A DNA stretch of 64,000 bases, from positions 62,001 to 126,000 of the forward strand of contig JABHZQ010000004.1 in the NCBI GenBank assembly GCA_018656555.1, given 5' to 3'. Position numbers and translations under genes: made by a program. The notes beneath the pieces were generated by a model, which was given only the letters and a program-made list of their open reading frames with translations, was not told where the DNA came from and searched no databases. Shown one piece after another: positions 51,685 through 61,118 of the stretch (within the stretch, counting starts at the first letter, position 1; the number at the start of each line of letters is the position of its first letter). This DNA comes from an archaeon (lineage in GTDB: Archaea > Nanobdellota > Nanobdellia > SCGC-AAA011-G17 > GW2011-AR17).

Positions 51685-52800
51685 TTAATCAATGAACTCA
51701 ATACCTAGCTCATTCTCAATCTCTTTTCGCTCCTCGGTGCTCTGGCTTTCATCTCTAGGGCCTAGAATCTGTGGACTCTGTACTCCAGTCACTATTAGTA
51801 AAACCCTCAAGGTATTCTCCAAATCGTCTGAGATTTGAGCTCCCCAAATAATCCTTGCATCATCATCAAGTTTATTGGAAATAGCCTCAACAACATCCTT
51901 TGCTTCATCTAAAGTCATATCAGAACCACCAGACACATTAATCAAAGCACCTGAAGATCCAGAAATGTCAACATCTAATAATGGATTCTGAATAGCTTTT
52001 TCTACTGCTTCCTGAGCTCTTTGTTCAGTATCAGATTCACCAATACCAATCATAGAAACTCCACCATTACCCATAACCGCTCTAATATCAGCAAAGTCTA
52101 AGTTAACCAAACCTGCTTTTGTAACCAATTCAGCAATTCCTTTTACAGAATTAGTTAAGATCTCATCAGCAACTTTGAAAGCTGTTTGTAATGGCAAATC
52201 TGGAGCCAAATCTAATAATTTATCATTAGGAATAACAATTAGAGTATCAACCACCCTTTCCATCTTCTCCAAACCAATAACTGCATTCTCATATCTTCTT
52301 CCCCCTTCCATTTCAAAAGGTAGAGTAACAATACCTACAGTTAGAGCTCCAACTCTCTTAGCAATATCAGCAACAACCGGAGCAGAACCAGTACCAGTTC
52401 CTCCTCCAAGACCACAAGTGATGAAAACCATATCAGCACCTTGTAGTTTCTGTCTTATTTCATGTTCAGATTCTCTAGCAGCTTCTTCCCCAACTTGAGG
52501 CATAGAACCAGCACCCAAACCTTGAGTCAATTCCTTGCCCACCAGAATCTTATGGTCTGCGTTAGTATAAAGTAAATCTTGAGCATCTGTGTTAATTGCC
52601 ATTGTTTCAGCACCAGCAATACCTACATCAGTCATTCTGTTAATAGAATTATTTCCTCCACCACCACATCCAACAACTTTTATTTTTGCCTTTTGTTTGG
52701 CTAGTAAAGCCTCTAGTTCTTGATCAATAGGATTAACCTTTTTTTCAGGATTATTAAATTGTGAATCTTGTTGTTCAGCATTTCTAAATATAGTCTCCAT
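51685..52800 (-). CDS. ftsZ1: Cell division GTPase FtsZ, first paralogue (FtsZ1-like)
   Basis: A 371-aa tubulin-like GTPase. Nucleotide-binding motifs are KVVGCGGGGNNSINRM, AINTDAQDL and GLGGGTGTGSAPVVA; the catalytic T7 loop is VNLDFADIRAVM. Position upstream of secE-spt5-rpl11 is the classic archaeal FtsZ1 location. Works with FtsZ2 (20233-21306) and SepF (48685-49077). Confidence 0.95.
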   Translation of the reverse strand: METIFRNAEQQDSQFNNPEKKVNPIDQELEALLAKQKAKIKVVGCGGGGNNSINRMTDVGIAGAETMAINTDAQDLLYTNADHKILVGKELTQGLGAGSMPQVGEEAARESEHEIRQKLQGADMVFITCGLGGGTGTGSAPVVADIAKRVGALTVGIVTLPFEMEGGRRYENAVIGLEKMERVVDTLIVIPNDKLLDLAPDLPLQTAFKVADEILTNSVKGIAELVTKAGLVNLDFADIRAVMGNGGVSMIGIGESDTEQRAQEAVEKAIQNPLLDVDISGSSGALINVSGGSDMTLDEAKDVVEAISNKLDDDARIIWGAQISDDLENTLRVLLIVTGVQSPQILGPRDESQSTEERKEIENELGIEFID

Positions 52801-52882
52801 ATTATATACCCTCCACTGACAAAAAGTATGAATAGAATTTATAAAGATATTTATGTTTTATTTTGTATATTAGAAAGTTAAA

Positions 52883-53266
52883 CTACTCTTGCATGATTCT
52901 ACCCTCAAATATACTTGGAGCTAATCCTGCCTCTCTTTCCATTTGAATAGTTAGTTCATTGGATTTTTTTTCAATAGCATCTCTTAATTTAAATATGGGT
53001 AATCTATTTCTATCAATTTCTACCATTCTTTCTATAGTTAAACCAGGTAAATCACCCACCTTAATTGCTAAAGCATAACCTCTTTCAATATGTCTTACAG
53101 CACGATATAAATCTGAAGAGTTAAAACCTTGTAAACTAGAAATATACAATTGACCAAAAATAAGATCTCCCCCACCTTCAGAAGGTAATCTTTCTCTATA
53201 AAATGGAACTGTATTACTTGGAAAAGAAATTCTCTGATCTATAAACTCAAAATAAGGAGATATCAT
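52883..53266 (-). CDS. Hypothetical protein, 127 aa
   Basis: No family recognised. Appears to be a small alpha/beta protein with a helical C-terminal half (EIDRNRLPIFKLRDAIEKKSNEL). 12 Arg against 4 Lys. The ATG overlaps the FKBP stop by 4 nt, so it is coupled to it. It might be a client or partner of the isomerase, but nothing shows this. Confidence 0.6.
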   Translation of the reverse strand: MISPYFEFIDQRISFPSNTVPFYRERLPSEGGGDLIFGQLYISSLQGFNSSDLYRAVRHIERGYALAIKVGDLPGLTIERMVEIDRNRLPIFKLRDAIEKKSNELTIQMEREAGLAPSIFEGRIMQE

Positions 53267-53889
53267 TTTTTAAAATCAATATCTTTAATCTCTTTGATCC
53301 TTTCTTTCAGTTTCTCACCAAGTTCCTTTTTGATTGGATCTGGGAATTCAATTTTAACTGTTAGCTTTCCTTCTTTATATTCAAAAGGAATTTTTTGACC
53401 AATTAGATTTTTCAAAGAAAACTCTACTTTATCATTAACGTCCTCAACAACTTTTAAAATTTTAGCATCATATTTTAAATCTCTTCCACCCAAAGGATGA
53501 TTAAAGTCAATCATAATCCTTCCACCAGAAACCGTCTTAATAACACCTACCCTACCATCAATATTAACTTGTAATCCTGGATGAGGATTAATTTTTTGAT
53601 CTTTAAATTTATTAGCAGCAACTAATTGATATAACTTAGCATTCTTTTTTCCAAAAGCCTTTTCACAAGGAACATCAACTTTAAATTCAGAACCTACCTC
53701 TTTGTCAACAAGAGCATCATCCAATCCTTCCACAACCTCCCTCTCACCAACACAGACAACAACCCTATCTAATTCATCAGTAAACCCTTCAGCTTTAGCA
53801 ACCTCTTTGTTATTCAAATCAAAGATCTTACCATCATCAAGTCTACCTACAAATTCTAAATCCACAAAATCTCCTTTCTTAACTTTCAT
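53263..53889 (-). CDS. FKBP-type peptidyl-prolyl isomerase, SlyD-like
   Basis: A 208-aa SlyD-like prolyl isomerase and chaperone: VDLEFVGRLDDGKIFDLNNKE, an insert-in-flap domain (AKLYQLVAANKFKDQKINPHPGLQVNIDGRVGVIKTVSGGRIMIDFNHPLGG), then KYDAKIL. A C-terminal extension of about 60 residues is typical of archaeal members. No signal peptide, so cytoplasmic. Confidence 0.93.
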   Translation of the reverse strand: MKVKKGDFVDLEFVGRLDDGKIFDLNNKEVAKAEGFTDELDRVVVCVGEREVVEGLDDALVDKEVGSEFKVDVPCEKAFGKKNAKLYQLVAANKFKDQKINPHPGLQVNIDGRVGVIKTVSGGRIMIDFNHPLGGRDLKYDAKILKVVEDVNDKVEFSLKNLIGQKIPFEYKEGKLTVKIEFPDPIKKELGEKLKERIKEIKDIDFKK

Positions 53890-53980
53890 AGAGTTTGAGA
53901 AAAATTAGGAATATATAAAGCTTTTTATTACTTGGCCCTATTAGAAAACTTTATAAAGAAATTACTTTTCTTAAGAGTTC

Positions 53981-54379
53981 ATGGGAGAGATTAAGCTTAT
54001 AGACGCTACAGGAGCAAAACCAGGAAGATATGTTATCTTTGATGGACAAGCTTGTGTTGTAAAAAATCTCGACATTTCCCGTCCTGGAAAACATGGACAT
54101 GCAAAATGTCGAATTGAAGCAGTATCAATAACAGGTGGTAAGAAAATTGTTAAGGTCTTACCTGGACATGATCATATTGAGTCCCCAGTTATTGAAAAGA
54201 GAAAAGCACAAGTAGTATCTATCGACGATGATACAGCAAATGTCATGGACCTAGAATCATACGAGACCTTTGATTTGGCAATTCCAGCTGATTTGAAAGC
54301 TAAAGTAAAAGAAGGGTCAAATGTGATGTATTGGACTGTACTCGAAGACAAGGTAATGAAACAATTAGCTGGTGATTAG
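53981..54379 (+). CDS. eif5a: Translation initiation factor aIF5A
   Basis: A 132-aa factor with the hypusination loop SRPGKHGHAKCR, where the first Lys is modified, and a C-terminal OB fold. It relieves ribosome stalling. Starts leaderless and is followed 2 nt later by eL40. Confidence 0.95.
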   Translation: MGEIKLIDATGAKPGRYVIFDGQACVVKNLDISRPGKHGHAKCRIEAVSITGGKKIVKVLPGHDHIESPVIEKRKAQVVSIDDDTANVMDLESYETFDLAIPADLKAKVKEGSNVMYWTVLEDKVMKQLAGD

Positions 54380-54381
54380 AT

Positions 54382-54546
54382 ATGGCAAAGTTTGAAGCAA
54401 CAACAGCAAGATTATTTAGAAGAATTTTTGTTTGTAAGAAATGCAAGACTAAAATTAGGACTGATATAAGTAGGGTTCTACAAAAAAAGGTGAAATGTCG
54501 AAGCTGTCAATCTAAAGCTTTTAGACCCATTAATACTAAGAAATGA
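54382..54546 (+). CDS. rpl40e: Ribosomal protein eL40
   Basis: A 54-aa zinc-ribbon ribosomal protein with FVCKKCKTKIR and KCRSCQSKAFRP. Short and basic, as in other archaea. The stop overlaps the start of the site-2 protease gene (ATGA). Confidence 0.88.
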   Translation: MAKFEATTARLFRRIFVCKKCKTKIRTDISRVLQKKVKCRSCQSKAFRPINTKK

Positions 54547-55724
54547 ATTGGGACTTAATCTCGATCTTAATTTTCTATGCTATTTTAATATTATTATTTC
54601 TAAAGTACAGAGATAAATTCACCGTACAGGGAAAGATCTTTGTTCTATTCAAAACACAACTTGGATTAAAATTAATGGACAAATTTGCAAAATATTGTCC
54701 AAGATTACAGAGAGTAATAGCCCAGATAGGAATCTATGTTGGATTTGCTTCTATGGTATTTATTTTTTACTTCCTAATCCAAGAAACAATCAAGTTTTTA
54801 CTAATTCCTGGTACTCCACCACCATTAGCCCCAGTATTTCCTGGAATTTCAATACCTGGAGCACCAAGTTTGTCATTTTGGCATTGGATTATTTCAATAT
54901 TTATCGTCGCTGTAATGCATGAATTCTCACATGGATTAGTGGCTAGATTATACAAGATTCCAATAAAATCTTCTGGCTTTGCATTTCTAGGACCAATCCT
55001 GGCAGCCTTTGTGGAACCAGAAGAAAAAGTTTTAACTAAAAAAAAGAAAAGAGAACAATTAGCTGTCTTTGCAGCCGGTCCATTCTCAAACATTATATTT
55101 GCAGGAATTATGCTTTTAGTCTTAATCTTTTGTGTCAGTCCATTCCTCACAGAAATCTATGAATACAATGGTGTGACAATTACCGAAGCAACTGAAGATT
55201 ATCCTATCTATGATTCTGGAATTGAAGTTCCATTTACAATATATGAAATGGATGGAGTAGATACACTAGATGCAATCACTTTTTTGAATAAAACACTAGA
55301 ATTAGAACCAGGTGATAAAGTTCTATTAGATACAGACAGAGGAGAGTATGAAATATTAACAGTTGAACATCCTGAAAACGCTTCAATTGCCTTCTTTGGT
55401 ATGGCTGGAATTCAACAAGAAATTACACTAAAAGAAGAATATCTACATTTAGAGAAATATGAATCAACAATTAACTGGTTTAAGATTCTAATTGTTTGGC
55501 TATTCCTTATAAGTTTTGGAATTGGTTTGTTTAACCTATTACCTTTAGGTCCAGTAGATGGTGGAAGAATGTTTTTCTTGCTATCCTTAGTAGTATTCAA
55601 AAAGGAAAATAAAGCAAAGAAATTATTAACAATAATCTCAGTATTTTTACTAATTTTAATTTTAATAAGTTTAGTACCTTGGTTAAATGATTTGATTATG
55701 TCTGTCTTTGAGCTTTTCTTCTGA
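54543..55724 (+). CDS. Site-2-type membrane zinc protease (M50), with PDZ-like insertion
   Basis: A 393-aa intramembrane protease. The zinc motif is AVMHEFSHGLVAR (H-E-x-x-H) and the third ligand is in NLLPLGPVDGGRMFF. About six membrane helices; between residues 200 and 290 an extracytosolic PDZ-like domain is inserted (GDKVLLDTDRGEYEIL). Probably cleaves membrane-bound regulators or signal-peptide remnants. Coupled to eL40 by a 4-nt overlap; the 3' end overlaps a convergent orphan by 29 nt. Confidence 0.9.
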   Translation: MNWDLISILIFYAILILLFLKYRDKFTVQGKIFVLFKTQLGLKLMDKFAKYCPRLQRVIAQIGIYVGFASMVFIFYFLIQETIKFLLIPGTPPPLAPVFPGISIPGAPSLSFWHWIISIFIVAVMHEFSHGLVARLYKIPIKSSGFAFLGPILAAFVEPEEKVLTKKKKREQLAVFAAGPFSNIIFAGIMLLVLIFCVSPFLTEIYEYNGVTITEATEDYPIYDSGIEVPFTIYEMDGVDTLDAITFLNKTLELEPGDKVLLDTDRGEYEILTVEHPENASIAFFGMAGIQQEITLKEEYLHLEKYESTINWFKILIVWLFLISFGIGLFNLLPLGPVDGGRMFFLLSLVVFKKENKAKKLLTIISVFLLILILISLVPWLNDLIMSVFELFF

Positions 55725-56424
55725 ATCTTCTACTATTTGCAGCATTTCTAGCTCTTCTCCAAGCTAATTCAGCACCAACATCTACAACTTTTTTTACAAC
55801 TGATACTTGTTGTTTAAATTCTAGAAACTCATCTCCCTCTTCAATTCTATCTTGAAGCCTTTCATCTGGTTCATAACCTTTCCAAGTACAATTAAAAGCA
55901 CTATTCCTTCTATAAAATTGCTTAGCATCAATTCCTTCTCTTACAGCAGCATAAACAGCTAATAGTTGTTGTAATCTTCCTCTATCTTCTTCCATGGCTT
56001 TCCTAAGATAATTAGCTCTAATTTTTCTATAAACTTTTACAAATTCAGCATATCTATCTTCAGCTAACTTATCATCAAGAATTATTCCCACTTCACCATG
56101 TTCTTTCCCTCTTCTAAGTTCTTGATCTTTAACCTGAAAACTATTAAAATAATGAGTAGTTTCCTTAGTATATCTACTTGATCTTGGTCCACTAGCAGTC
56201 ATTCTTGTAGCAGAACCTCTCAAAGATTTTCTAACAGCACTAATAGGTAAACAAATAGGATCAAATCTATCTTCTAAGTCTCCAGCTAAAGCAACATACA
56301 ATTCTCCAACAAACTCTTGCTCTCCAGATAAAAGCTTTCCACCCTCTGGAAATAAAAGTGAGACAACATCTAGTCTTATCTTCTCTTCTTCTGCTGCAGG
56401 TCTTTGTCTACCATATCTTACCAT
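55696..56424 (-). CDS. Hypothetical Arg-rich protein, 242 aa
   Basis: No family recognised. A soluble, mainly helical protein with Arg far above Lys and an RRFRRKAQRQ tail. Clear example of the Arg-rich orphan class: the Arg codons are the AT-rich AGA, so base composition alone would not flag it. Overlaps the M50 protease by 29 nt. Confidence 0.65.
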   Translation of the reverse strand: MVRYGRQRPAAEEEKIRLDVVSLLFPEGGKLLSGEQEFVGELYVALAGDLEDRFDPICLPISAVRKSLRGSATRMTASGPRSSRYTKETTHYFNSFQVKDQELRRGKEHGEVGIILDDKLAEDRYAEFVKVYRKIRANYLRKAMEEDRGRLQQLLAVYAAVREGIDAKQFYRRNSAFNCTWKGYEPDERLQDRIEEGDEFLEFKQQVSVVKKVVDVGAELAWRRARNAANSRRFRRKAQRQT

Positions 56425-56456
56425 AATTAAATTTTTTTAAGAAATCATTTATAAAA

Positions 56457-57371
56457 CTACCTGTCTAGAACATATATCTTCCTAGAAAGACTACCATGAA
56501 CAAAATCAACAGCAACTAATTTCTTCTTATATTTAGTCTCAATATCTACATCGCTTGGAGACATTATAACAACCCTATCAACAAAACCATAAAAATTCTC
56601 TAAGCATTCTTTGTATAACTTTTCAATCTCAGACTTATGTAAAGAAGCTCTTCTACCATAAGGTGGATCAGTAACAATACAATCACAATCTATTTTTAAT
56701 TTTCTTGAATCACCTAAGGTTAACTTTCCATCAATTTTATACTTCTTAAAATTCTTCTTTGAAGCCTCTATCATCTTTTCATCAAGATCAGTACCAATAA
56801 CTTCTAATCCCATCAAAGAAGCTTCTATCAAAATTCCAGAAGTACCACAAAAAGGATCCCAAATTTTGCCTTTATCTACACCACTTAAATTAACTATTGC
56901 TTTAGCTAATTTTGGTTTCAAAGAAACAGGAAAAAATCCAGGTCTTAGGTCTGGTCTTCTCATCTTAAACTTTTCTTCTCTTTCATACACAGTTTTACCA
57001 ACAAAAGCATCATCTCTATAGAAATAAATCCAAATCTCTGTATCTGAATTATTCAATTGAACTTTAGGATTGTCTATAGATTGCCAAACTAATTTTGCAA
57101 AATCTTTTTGGTATTTATACTCATTACTTCTAATACAAAAATTATTCTTGTAAATTTCATTCCAATCAAACCTCTCAAATTTATTCTTTAGATCTGTCCT
57201 TCTACAATGGAATAAGAATTCTAATATCTTATTGGTGTAAGCTAATCTTGAGAAATCAAATTCTGCATCCAAAACTAAAAAGTTCTCATGTAGCTCTCCT
57301 TTTTTTCCCGCTAAAGCTTCAACTTCTGCTCTAGCAAGATCTATATTATATTTAGAGAGTACAAAAATCAT
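56457..57371 (-). CDS. Trm11/TrmG10-like tRNA guanine-N2 methyltransferase
   Basis: A 304-aa RNA methyltransferase. The N-terminal half is a THUMP-type RNA-binding domain. The catalytic half has IWDPFCGTSGILIEASLMG (motif I), VIGTDLDEKMI and the motif IV IVTDPPYGRRAS, where D-P-P-Y is the N2-guanine methylation signature. Archaeal members make m2G/m2,2G at tRNA position 10. Starts leaderless. Confidence 0.9.
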   Translation of the reverse strand: MIFVLSKYNIDLARAEVEALAGKKGELHENFLVLDAEFDFSRLAYTNKILEFLFHCRRTDLKNKFERFDWNEIYKNNFCIRSNEYKYQKDFAKLVWQSIDNPKVQLNNSDTEIWIYFYRDDAFVGKTVYEREEKFKMRRPDLRPGFFPVSLKPKLAKAIVNLSGVDKGKIWDPFCGTSGILIEASLMGLEVIGTDLDEKMIEASKKNFKKYKIDGKLTLGDSRKLKIDCDCIVTDPPYGRRASLHKSEIEKLYKECLENFYGFVDRVVIMSPSDVDIETKYKKKLVAVDFVHGSLSRKIYVLDR

Positions 57372-57404
57372 AAATAAAATTAAAGAAAAAAGAAGTTAAT
57401 AAGT

Positions 57405-57752
57405 TTATCTTAAAAATTGTTTTGGCATTTCTCTGTAATGCATCAAAGCAGGTTCAGCTTCAATACCTATTTGGGTTAATCCACTAGCAACTTCAGCATA
57501 TTGAGTTTGTAAATCAGCCATACTAAAATCTTCAAGTCCAACACCAAATTGGAATAAGGGATTAGCATTAGTCAGACATTTACCAACAAAAAGTCCTCTT
57601 TGTCCTTCTAAAATCCATGCCTCAAGACCTGCTTCTTCAATCACATCAGCACCTTCATCTAGTCTATTTGCATGAGCATCAGGTACAAATTCTCTTTCTG
57701 CTGCATCTTTTATTTCTAATCTTGCTCCAAGTAATACATAACTACGTGTCAT
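57405..57752 (-). CDS. Hypothetical protein, tandem paralogue B, 115 aa
   Basis: No family recognised. The start at 57752 is supported by an AAAGGAG site. The opening SYVLLGARLEIKDA, then GADVIEEAGLEAWILEGQRGLFVGK, parallels DLLYVGTMVPKDET and CREAGLESWLTYDHIAIGE of the gene immediately upstream, so the two are probably duplicated copies. The shape suggests a small beta-alpha-beta fold. Confidence 0.6.
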   Translation of the reverse strand: MTRSYVLLGARLEIKDAAEREFVPDAHANRLDEGADVIEEAGLEAWILEGQRGLFVGKCLTNANPLFQFGVGLEDFSMADLQTQYAEVASGLTQIGIEAEPALMHYREMPKQFLR

Positions 57753-57765
57753 TTTTTTATCTCCT

Positions 57766-58080
57766 TTAACAAGCAACACACTCATATCTTAGTTTAACTT
57801 CTCCTTCTAAACCAAGTTTACTAAGTTTTCCTTCAACAGTTTCTGTAGTCTCTCTAAGGGCCTCTAGATCCCAAGCATTATATGTAACTAGAGATCCATG
57901 CACAGTACCACTTCGGTCCAACATTTCCCCAATAGCTATATGGTCATAAGTTAACCAAGATTCTAAACCTGCCTCTCTACATCTATCATTAAATCCTGCC
58001 ATATTTACACCAAAAGCTTCAAGTGTTTCGTCTTTGGGTACCATAGTACCAACATATAATAAATCAATTGATCTTCCCAT
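57766..58080 (-). CDS. Hypothetical protein, tandem paralogue A, 104 aa
   Basis: No family recognised. The start at 58080 (MGRSIDLL) is preferred to 58089. It shares the E-A-G-L-E-x-W core and the overall layout with the next gene 13 nt downstream. Ends YECVAC, giving a C-x-x-C tail absent from paralogue B. Confidence 0.6.
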   Translation of the reverse strand: MGRSIDLLYVGTMVPKDETLEAFGVNMAGFNDRCREAGLESWLTYDHIAIGEMLDRSGTVHGSLVTYNAWDLEALRETTETVEGKLSKLGLEGEVKLRYECVAC

Positions 58081-58209
58081 TTTTATCATAATTCTCCATA
58101 AATTTGATAGTTTTTGAAAAAATTTTCTTATTTATAAGCCTTTTGTTTGTAACCACTTTAAAGTAATTAAAATAGATAGCTTTATAAATAAAGAAAAAAC
58201 CTGAAAACT

Positions 58210-58965
58210 ATGGAAGCAGTCACAGTTTCAAGACAAGGAAGAGTACCTATTTATCCTCATCCTCAAACTTTTGAGCAAGCTATGCGAGTTGAAGTTAAAT
58301 CAAAACCTATTGAGTTAGGTATAGAAGTCTATCCCTCAACAACTGGAAAAGTAGTTATCCATCAACCAGGATTTTATGAAAAGTTACAAGGTTACAAAAA
58401 CAAATACAGAACCTTAGCTCGTTTAATTCAAGAAAGATTTGGAGCAGCTATTTTAATGGATAATGAAGAAAGAGATTATCATCCATTTCATGAAACAGCA
58501 ACTGATGATCTTCTTGCAGTTATAAATTTTGTAGTAGAACACTCAAGAGAAATTACTGGAGCTGAAGAACCAGAAATTTGCTTAATGGGATTTTCAGCAG
58601 GTGGAACTTCTGTTGGAAGTATTGCAGGTCATCATCCACTTGTAGAAAAAGTATTACTAATTGGTCCTTCACATGCTTATGAGGCTTATCGTGGAAGAGA
58701 TGCAATTTTTGAAAGTTTTGAAAGATTCGAAGGAGAAGTATTTATCACTCAAGGAGATAGAGATGGATCTACTGATGGAACTTATATAAACCAGATAGCT
58801 AGACATTTAGGAACTAATAGTACCTTTGCTTTAGTTCCAGGTTGTGATCATGATTTTAGAGGTGCAAGAAATGATTTTATTTACAGTAAAACACCATTTT
58901 GGGCTTTTGCAGGAGATAGCACTTTCCCATCACCAGAAGGTGGAGTAAGATTAGTACAAAAATAA
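58210..58965 (+). CDS. Alpha/beta-hydrolase-like protein
   Basis: A 251-aa protein with an alpha/beta-hydrolase core. The nucleophile elbow is CLMGFSAGGTSVGSIAG (Ser in G-x-S-x-G), the acid is in ITQGDRDGSTDG and the His in LVPGCDHDFRGA. The triad is complete. Substrate unknown. The N-terminal 60 residues are not typical of any family I recognise. The ATG is about 22 nt after a CTTTATAAAT box. Confidence 0.75.
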   Translation: MEAVTVSRQGRVPIYPHPQTFEQAMRVEVKSKPIELGIEVYPSTTGKVVIHQPGFYEKLQGYKNKYRTLARLIQERFGAAILMDNEERDYHPFHETATDDLLAVINFVVEHSREITGAEEPEICLMGFSAGGTSVGSIAGHHPLVEKVLLIGPSHAYEAYRGRDAIFESFERFEGEVFITQGDRDGSTDGTYINQIARHLGTNSTFALVPGCDHDFRGARNDFIYSKTPFWAFAGDSTFPSPEGGVRLVQK

Positions 58966-58998
58966 AACTTTATAAATTCTAAAATATCAAAATTTCTT

Positions 58999-59736
58999 AT
59001 GTATGTAGATGTTCACTGCCATTTAGATGATGAAAGATTCGATGATACAGATGAAGTAATCAAAAGAGCAGAAAAAGCTAAGGTTGTGGCAATAATAAAC
59101 AATGGTGCTTCTCCAGAAAGAAATAGAAAAACTCTGGATTTAGTAAAAAAATACAAAATAGTGAAAAAAGCACTAGGTTTCTATCCCGGACATGTTCATG
59201 AATTTGATGACAAAGAGATAGAAAAAGAACTAAAGTGGATTGAAAAACAAAAACCCATAGCATTAGGTGAAATAGGTTTAGATTTTACTTACTCTGACAA
59301 AGAAAGACAAGAAGAACTATTCAAAAAATTCATTCTATTAGGAAAAAAATTAGATATTCCCTTAATTGTACATACAAGAAAAGCAGAAAAAAGAATTGTA
59401 GAGATAATTGAAGAAGAGAAACCAAAGAAAGTAGTTCTACATTGTTTTTCAGGTAAACTAAAGCTACTCAAAAGACTTGAGGGATATGATGTTTACTTTT
59501 CAATCCCACCAATCATAGTACATTCAGTACATTTCCAAGAATTAGTAAAGAAGGTTCCTCTAACAAGAATACTAACAGAAACAGATTCCCCTTGGATGGC
59601 CCCAGTTAAAGGTGAAAGAAATGAACCATCTAATGTTACAGTAACAGTAAAAGAAATTGCAAAAATAAAAAAAGTAGAAGAAGATGAAGTAATGAAAGCA
59701 ATCTACTCAAACTATCAAAAACTATTTACCAACTAA
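58999..59736 (+). CDS. TatD-family metal-dependent hydrolase
   Basis: A 245-aa TIM-barrel nuclease: YVDVHCHLDDERF (H-x-H), ALGEIGLDFTYSDKERQEELF, PLIVHTRKAEK, VVLHCFSGKLK and LTETDSPWMAPVKGERNEPSNV give all metal-binding residues. Likely DNA exonuclease or aminoacyl/nucleotide hydrolase. The 3' end overlaps the radical SAM gene by 11 nt. Confidence 0.92.
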   Translation: MYVDVHCHLDDERFDDTDEVIKRAEKAKVVAIINNGASPERNRKTLDLVKKYKIVKKALGFYPGHVHEFDDKEIEKELKWIEKQKPIALGEIGLDFTYSDKERQEELFKKFILLGKKLDIPLIVHTRKAEKRIVEIIEEEKPKKVVLHCFSGKLKLLKRLEGYDVYFSIPPIIVHSVHFQELVKKVPLTRILTETDSPWMAPVKGERNEPSNVTVTVKEIAKIKKVEEDEVMKAIYSNYQKLFTN

Positions 59737-61111
59737 TTCCATATCTTGCAGGCGCAACAGACATAAAATTAATTTCTTCTCCTTTTTCCCCTCTTTCCCA
59801 TAATCCCTTCCAGAAACCTTCTTTTGCAAAAGAGTCTAAAAGAATCAAATATCCTTGGGCCTTAAAGAAATCAGCCAATTGGTCTAATCCTCGAGTAGCA
59901 TATTCAGAGATAGATTTTGATACAACAGACCCAGATCCAAAAATACTTTGATTTTCCCATGTAATATCTTGCATATCTGAATAAATCCTAGGAGATAGAA
60001 AATGGGGTTTTATTTCATTAGGTGATATTCTACATAATAAGTCTATAGTTTTATCTACTGATTCTTTTGTATCACCAGAATCAATTATAATAGAGCCTCT
60101 TGTCCTCAATCCTCTTTTTTTAGATTCATAAAAGGCTTTTTCAATTTGTTCAACAGTTATACTTTTCCTTAATTTATTAATTGTTTCTTGATCTCCAGAT
60201 TCAATACCAAAATGAATAAATCTTAATCCTCCTTCTTGTAATAAATCTAACATATCTAAATCAATATCTACTCTACTCATCCCTCCAAATATGGCATATT
60301 TATTATAACCTCTTTCAATAATTTTCTGAAATAAATCCTTTGTATAAAAAGGACTATAAGTAAAAGATGAATCTAAGAACATAATTTTTCTATGACCTTT
60401 TTCAATAATTTGTTCAATATCTGAAAGGACTAATTCTGTGGAAAAATGTCTATATCTTCCCCAAAAAGAACTATAAGGACAAAAAGTGCACCCTTTACCA
60501 TTTGGTCTACAACCTCTACTACTTGCAATAGTTCTAACATCTATAGGATAATTCTCTTCATTTACAAGATGTCTGGAAGCAATGCCATAACTATCATCCA
60601 AAGTAAACCCTTCTAACAAACTTCTAGAATAAATATCTCTTCCAACAACTTCTCCTCTTGAATTTTTATAAGCAATTCTTTTATTATCTCTGTAATTCCA
60701 ATTTGAAAACAACTCTCTTAATGCAGGACCTGGTGGACCTACCAAAACCACATCAGCATAACCTTTTTCTAAAATAAAATTATGAAAAAAACTTGGTACA
60801 GTACCACCAAAAATAACCTTTCTTCCTGTGTCTCTTATTAATCTTCCCAAATTCATTGCATTTCTTACAGCTTGGTGTGAGTGAATTTGAACAACTTCAT
60901 CAAATAACATATAAACAACATCTATACTATCTTCTACTAGCTTCTTCTCTAAGTCATAATCAGAAGCTCTTTCAATATCCATATCATAAAAAATAGCATC
61001 ATGTCCTAAAGACTCAAGTAACCCTGCTTCTTGCAATAAATCAATCTGGGGCATTAATATATCTCTATCAGTAAAAGGAATATTTGGAGCATTAAGCAAT
61101 AGAGTTCTCAT
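59726..61111 (-). CDS. Radical SAM protein with B12-binding-like domain and CX6CX2C motif
   Basis: A 461-aa protein. Residues 1-150 form a Rossmann-like domain as in B12-dependent radical SAM enzymes (TLLLNAPNIPF, KVIFGGTVPSFF, DVVLVGPPGPALREL), but no D-x-H-x-x-G cobalamin motif is seen. The cluster motif is SSRGCRPNGKGCTFC with Cys 201, 208 and 211. This is C-x6-C-x2-C, not the usual C-x3-C-x2-C. HFGIESGDQETINKLRK later matches the radical SAM core. Product unknown. Confidence 0.82.
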   Translation of the reverse strand: MRTLLLNAPNIPFTDRDILMPQIDLLQEAGLLESLGHDAIFYDMDIERASDYDLEKKLVEDSIDVVYMLFDEVVQIHSHQAVRNAMNLGRLIRDTGRKVIFGGTVPSFFHNFILEKGYADVVLVGPPGPALRELFSNWNYRDNKRIAYKNSRGEVVGRDIYSRSLLEGFTLDDSYGIASRHLVNEENYPIDVRTIASSRGCRPNGKGCTFCPYSSFWGRYRHFSTELVLSDIEQIIEKGHRKIMFLDSSFTYSPFYTKDLFQKIIERGYNKYAIFGGMSRVDIDLDMLDLLQEGGLRFIHFGIESGDQETINKLRKSITVEQIEKAFYESKKRGLRTRGSIIIDSGDTKESVDKTIDLLCRISPNEIKPHFLSPRIYSDMQDITWENQSIFGSGSVVSKSISEYATRGLDQLADFFKAQGYLILLDSFAKEGFWKGLWERGEKGEEINFMSVAPARYGISW

Positions 61112-61118
61112 TTTTCAC

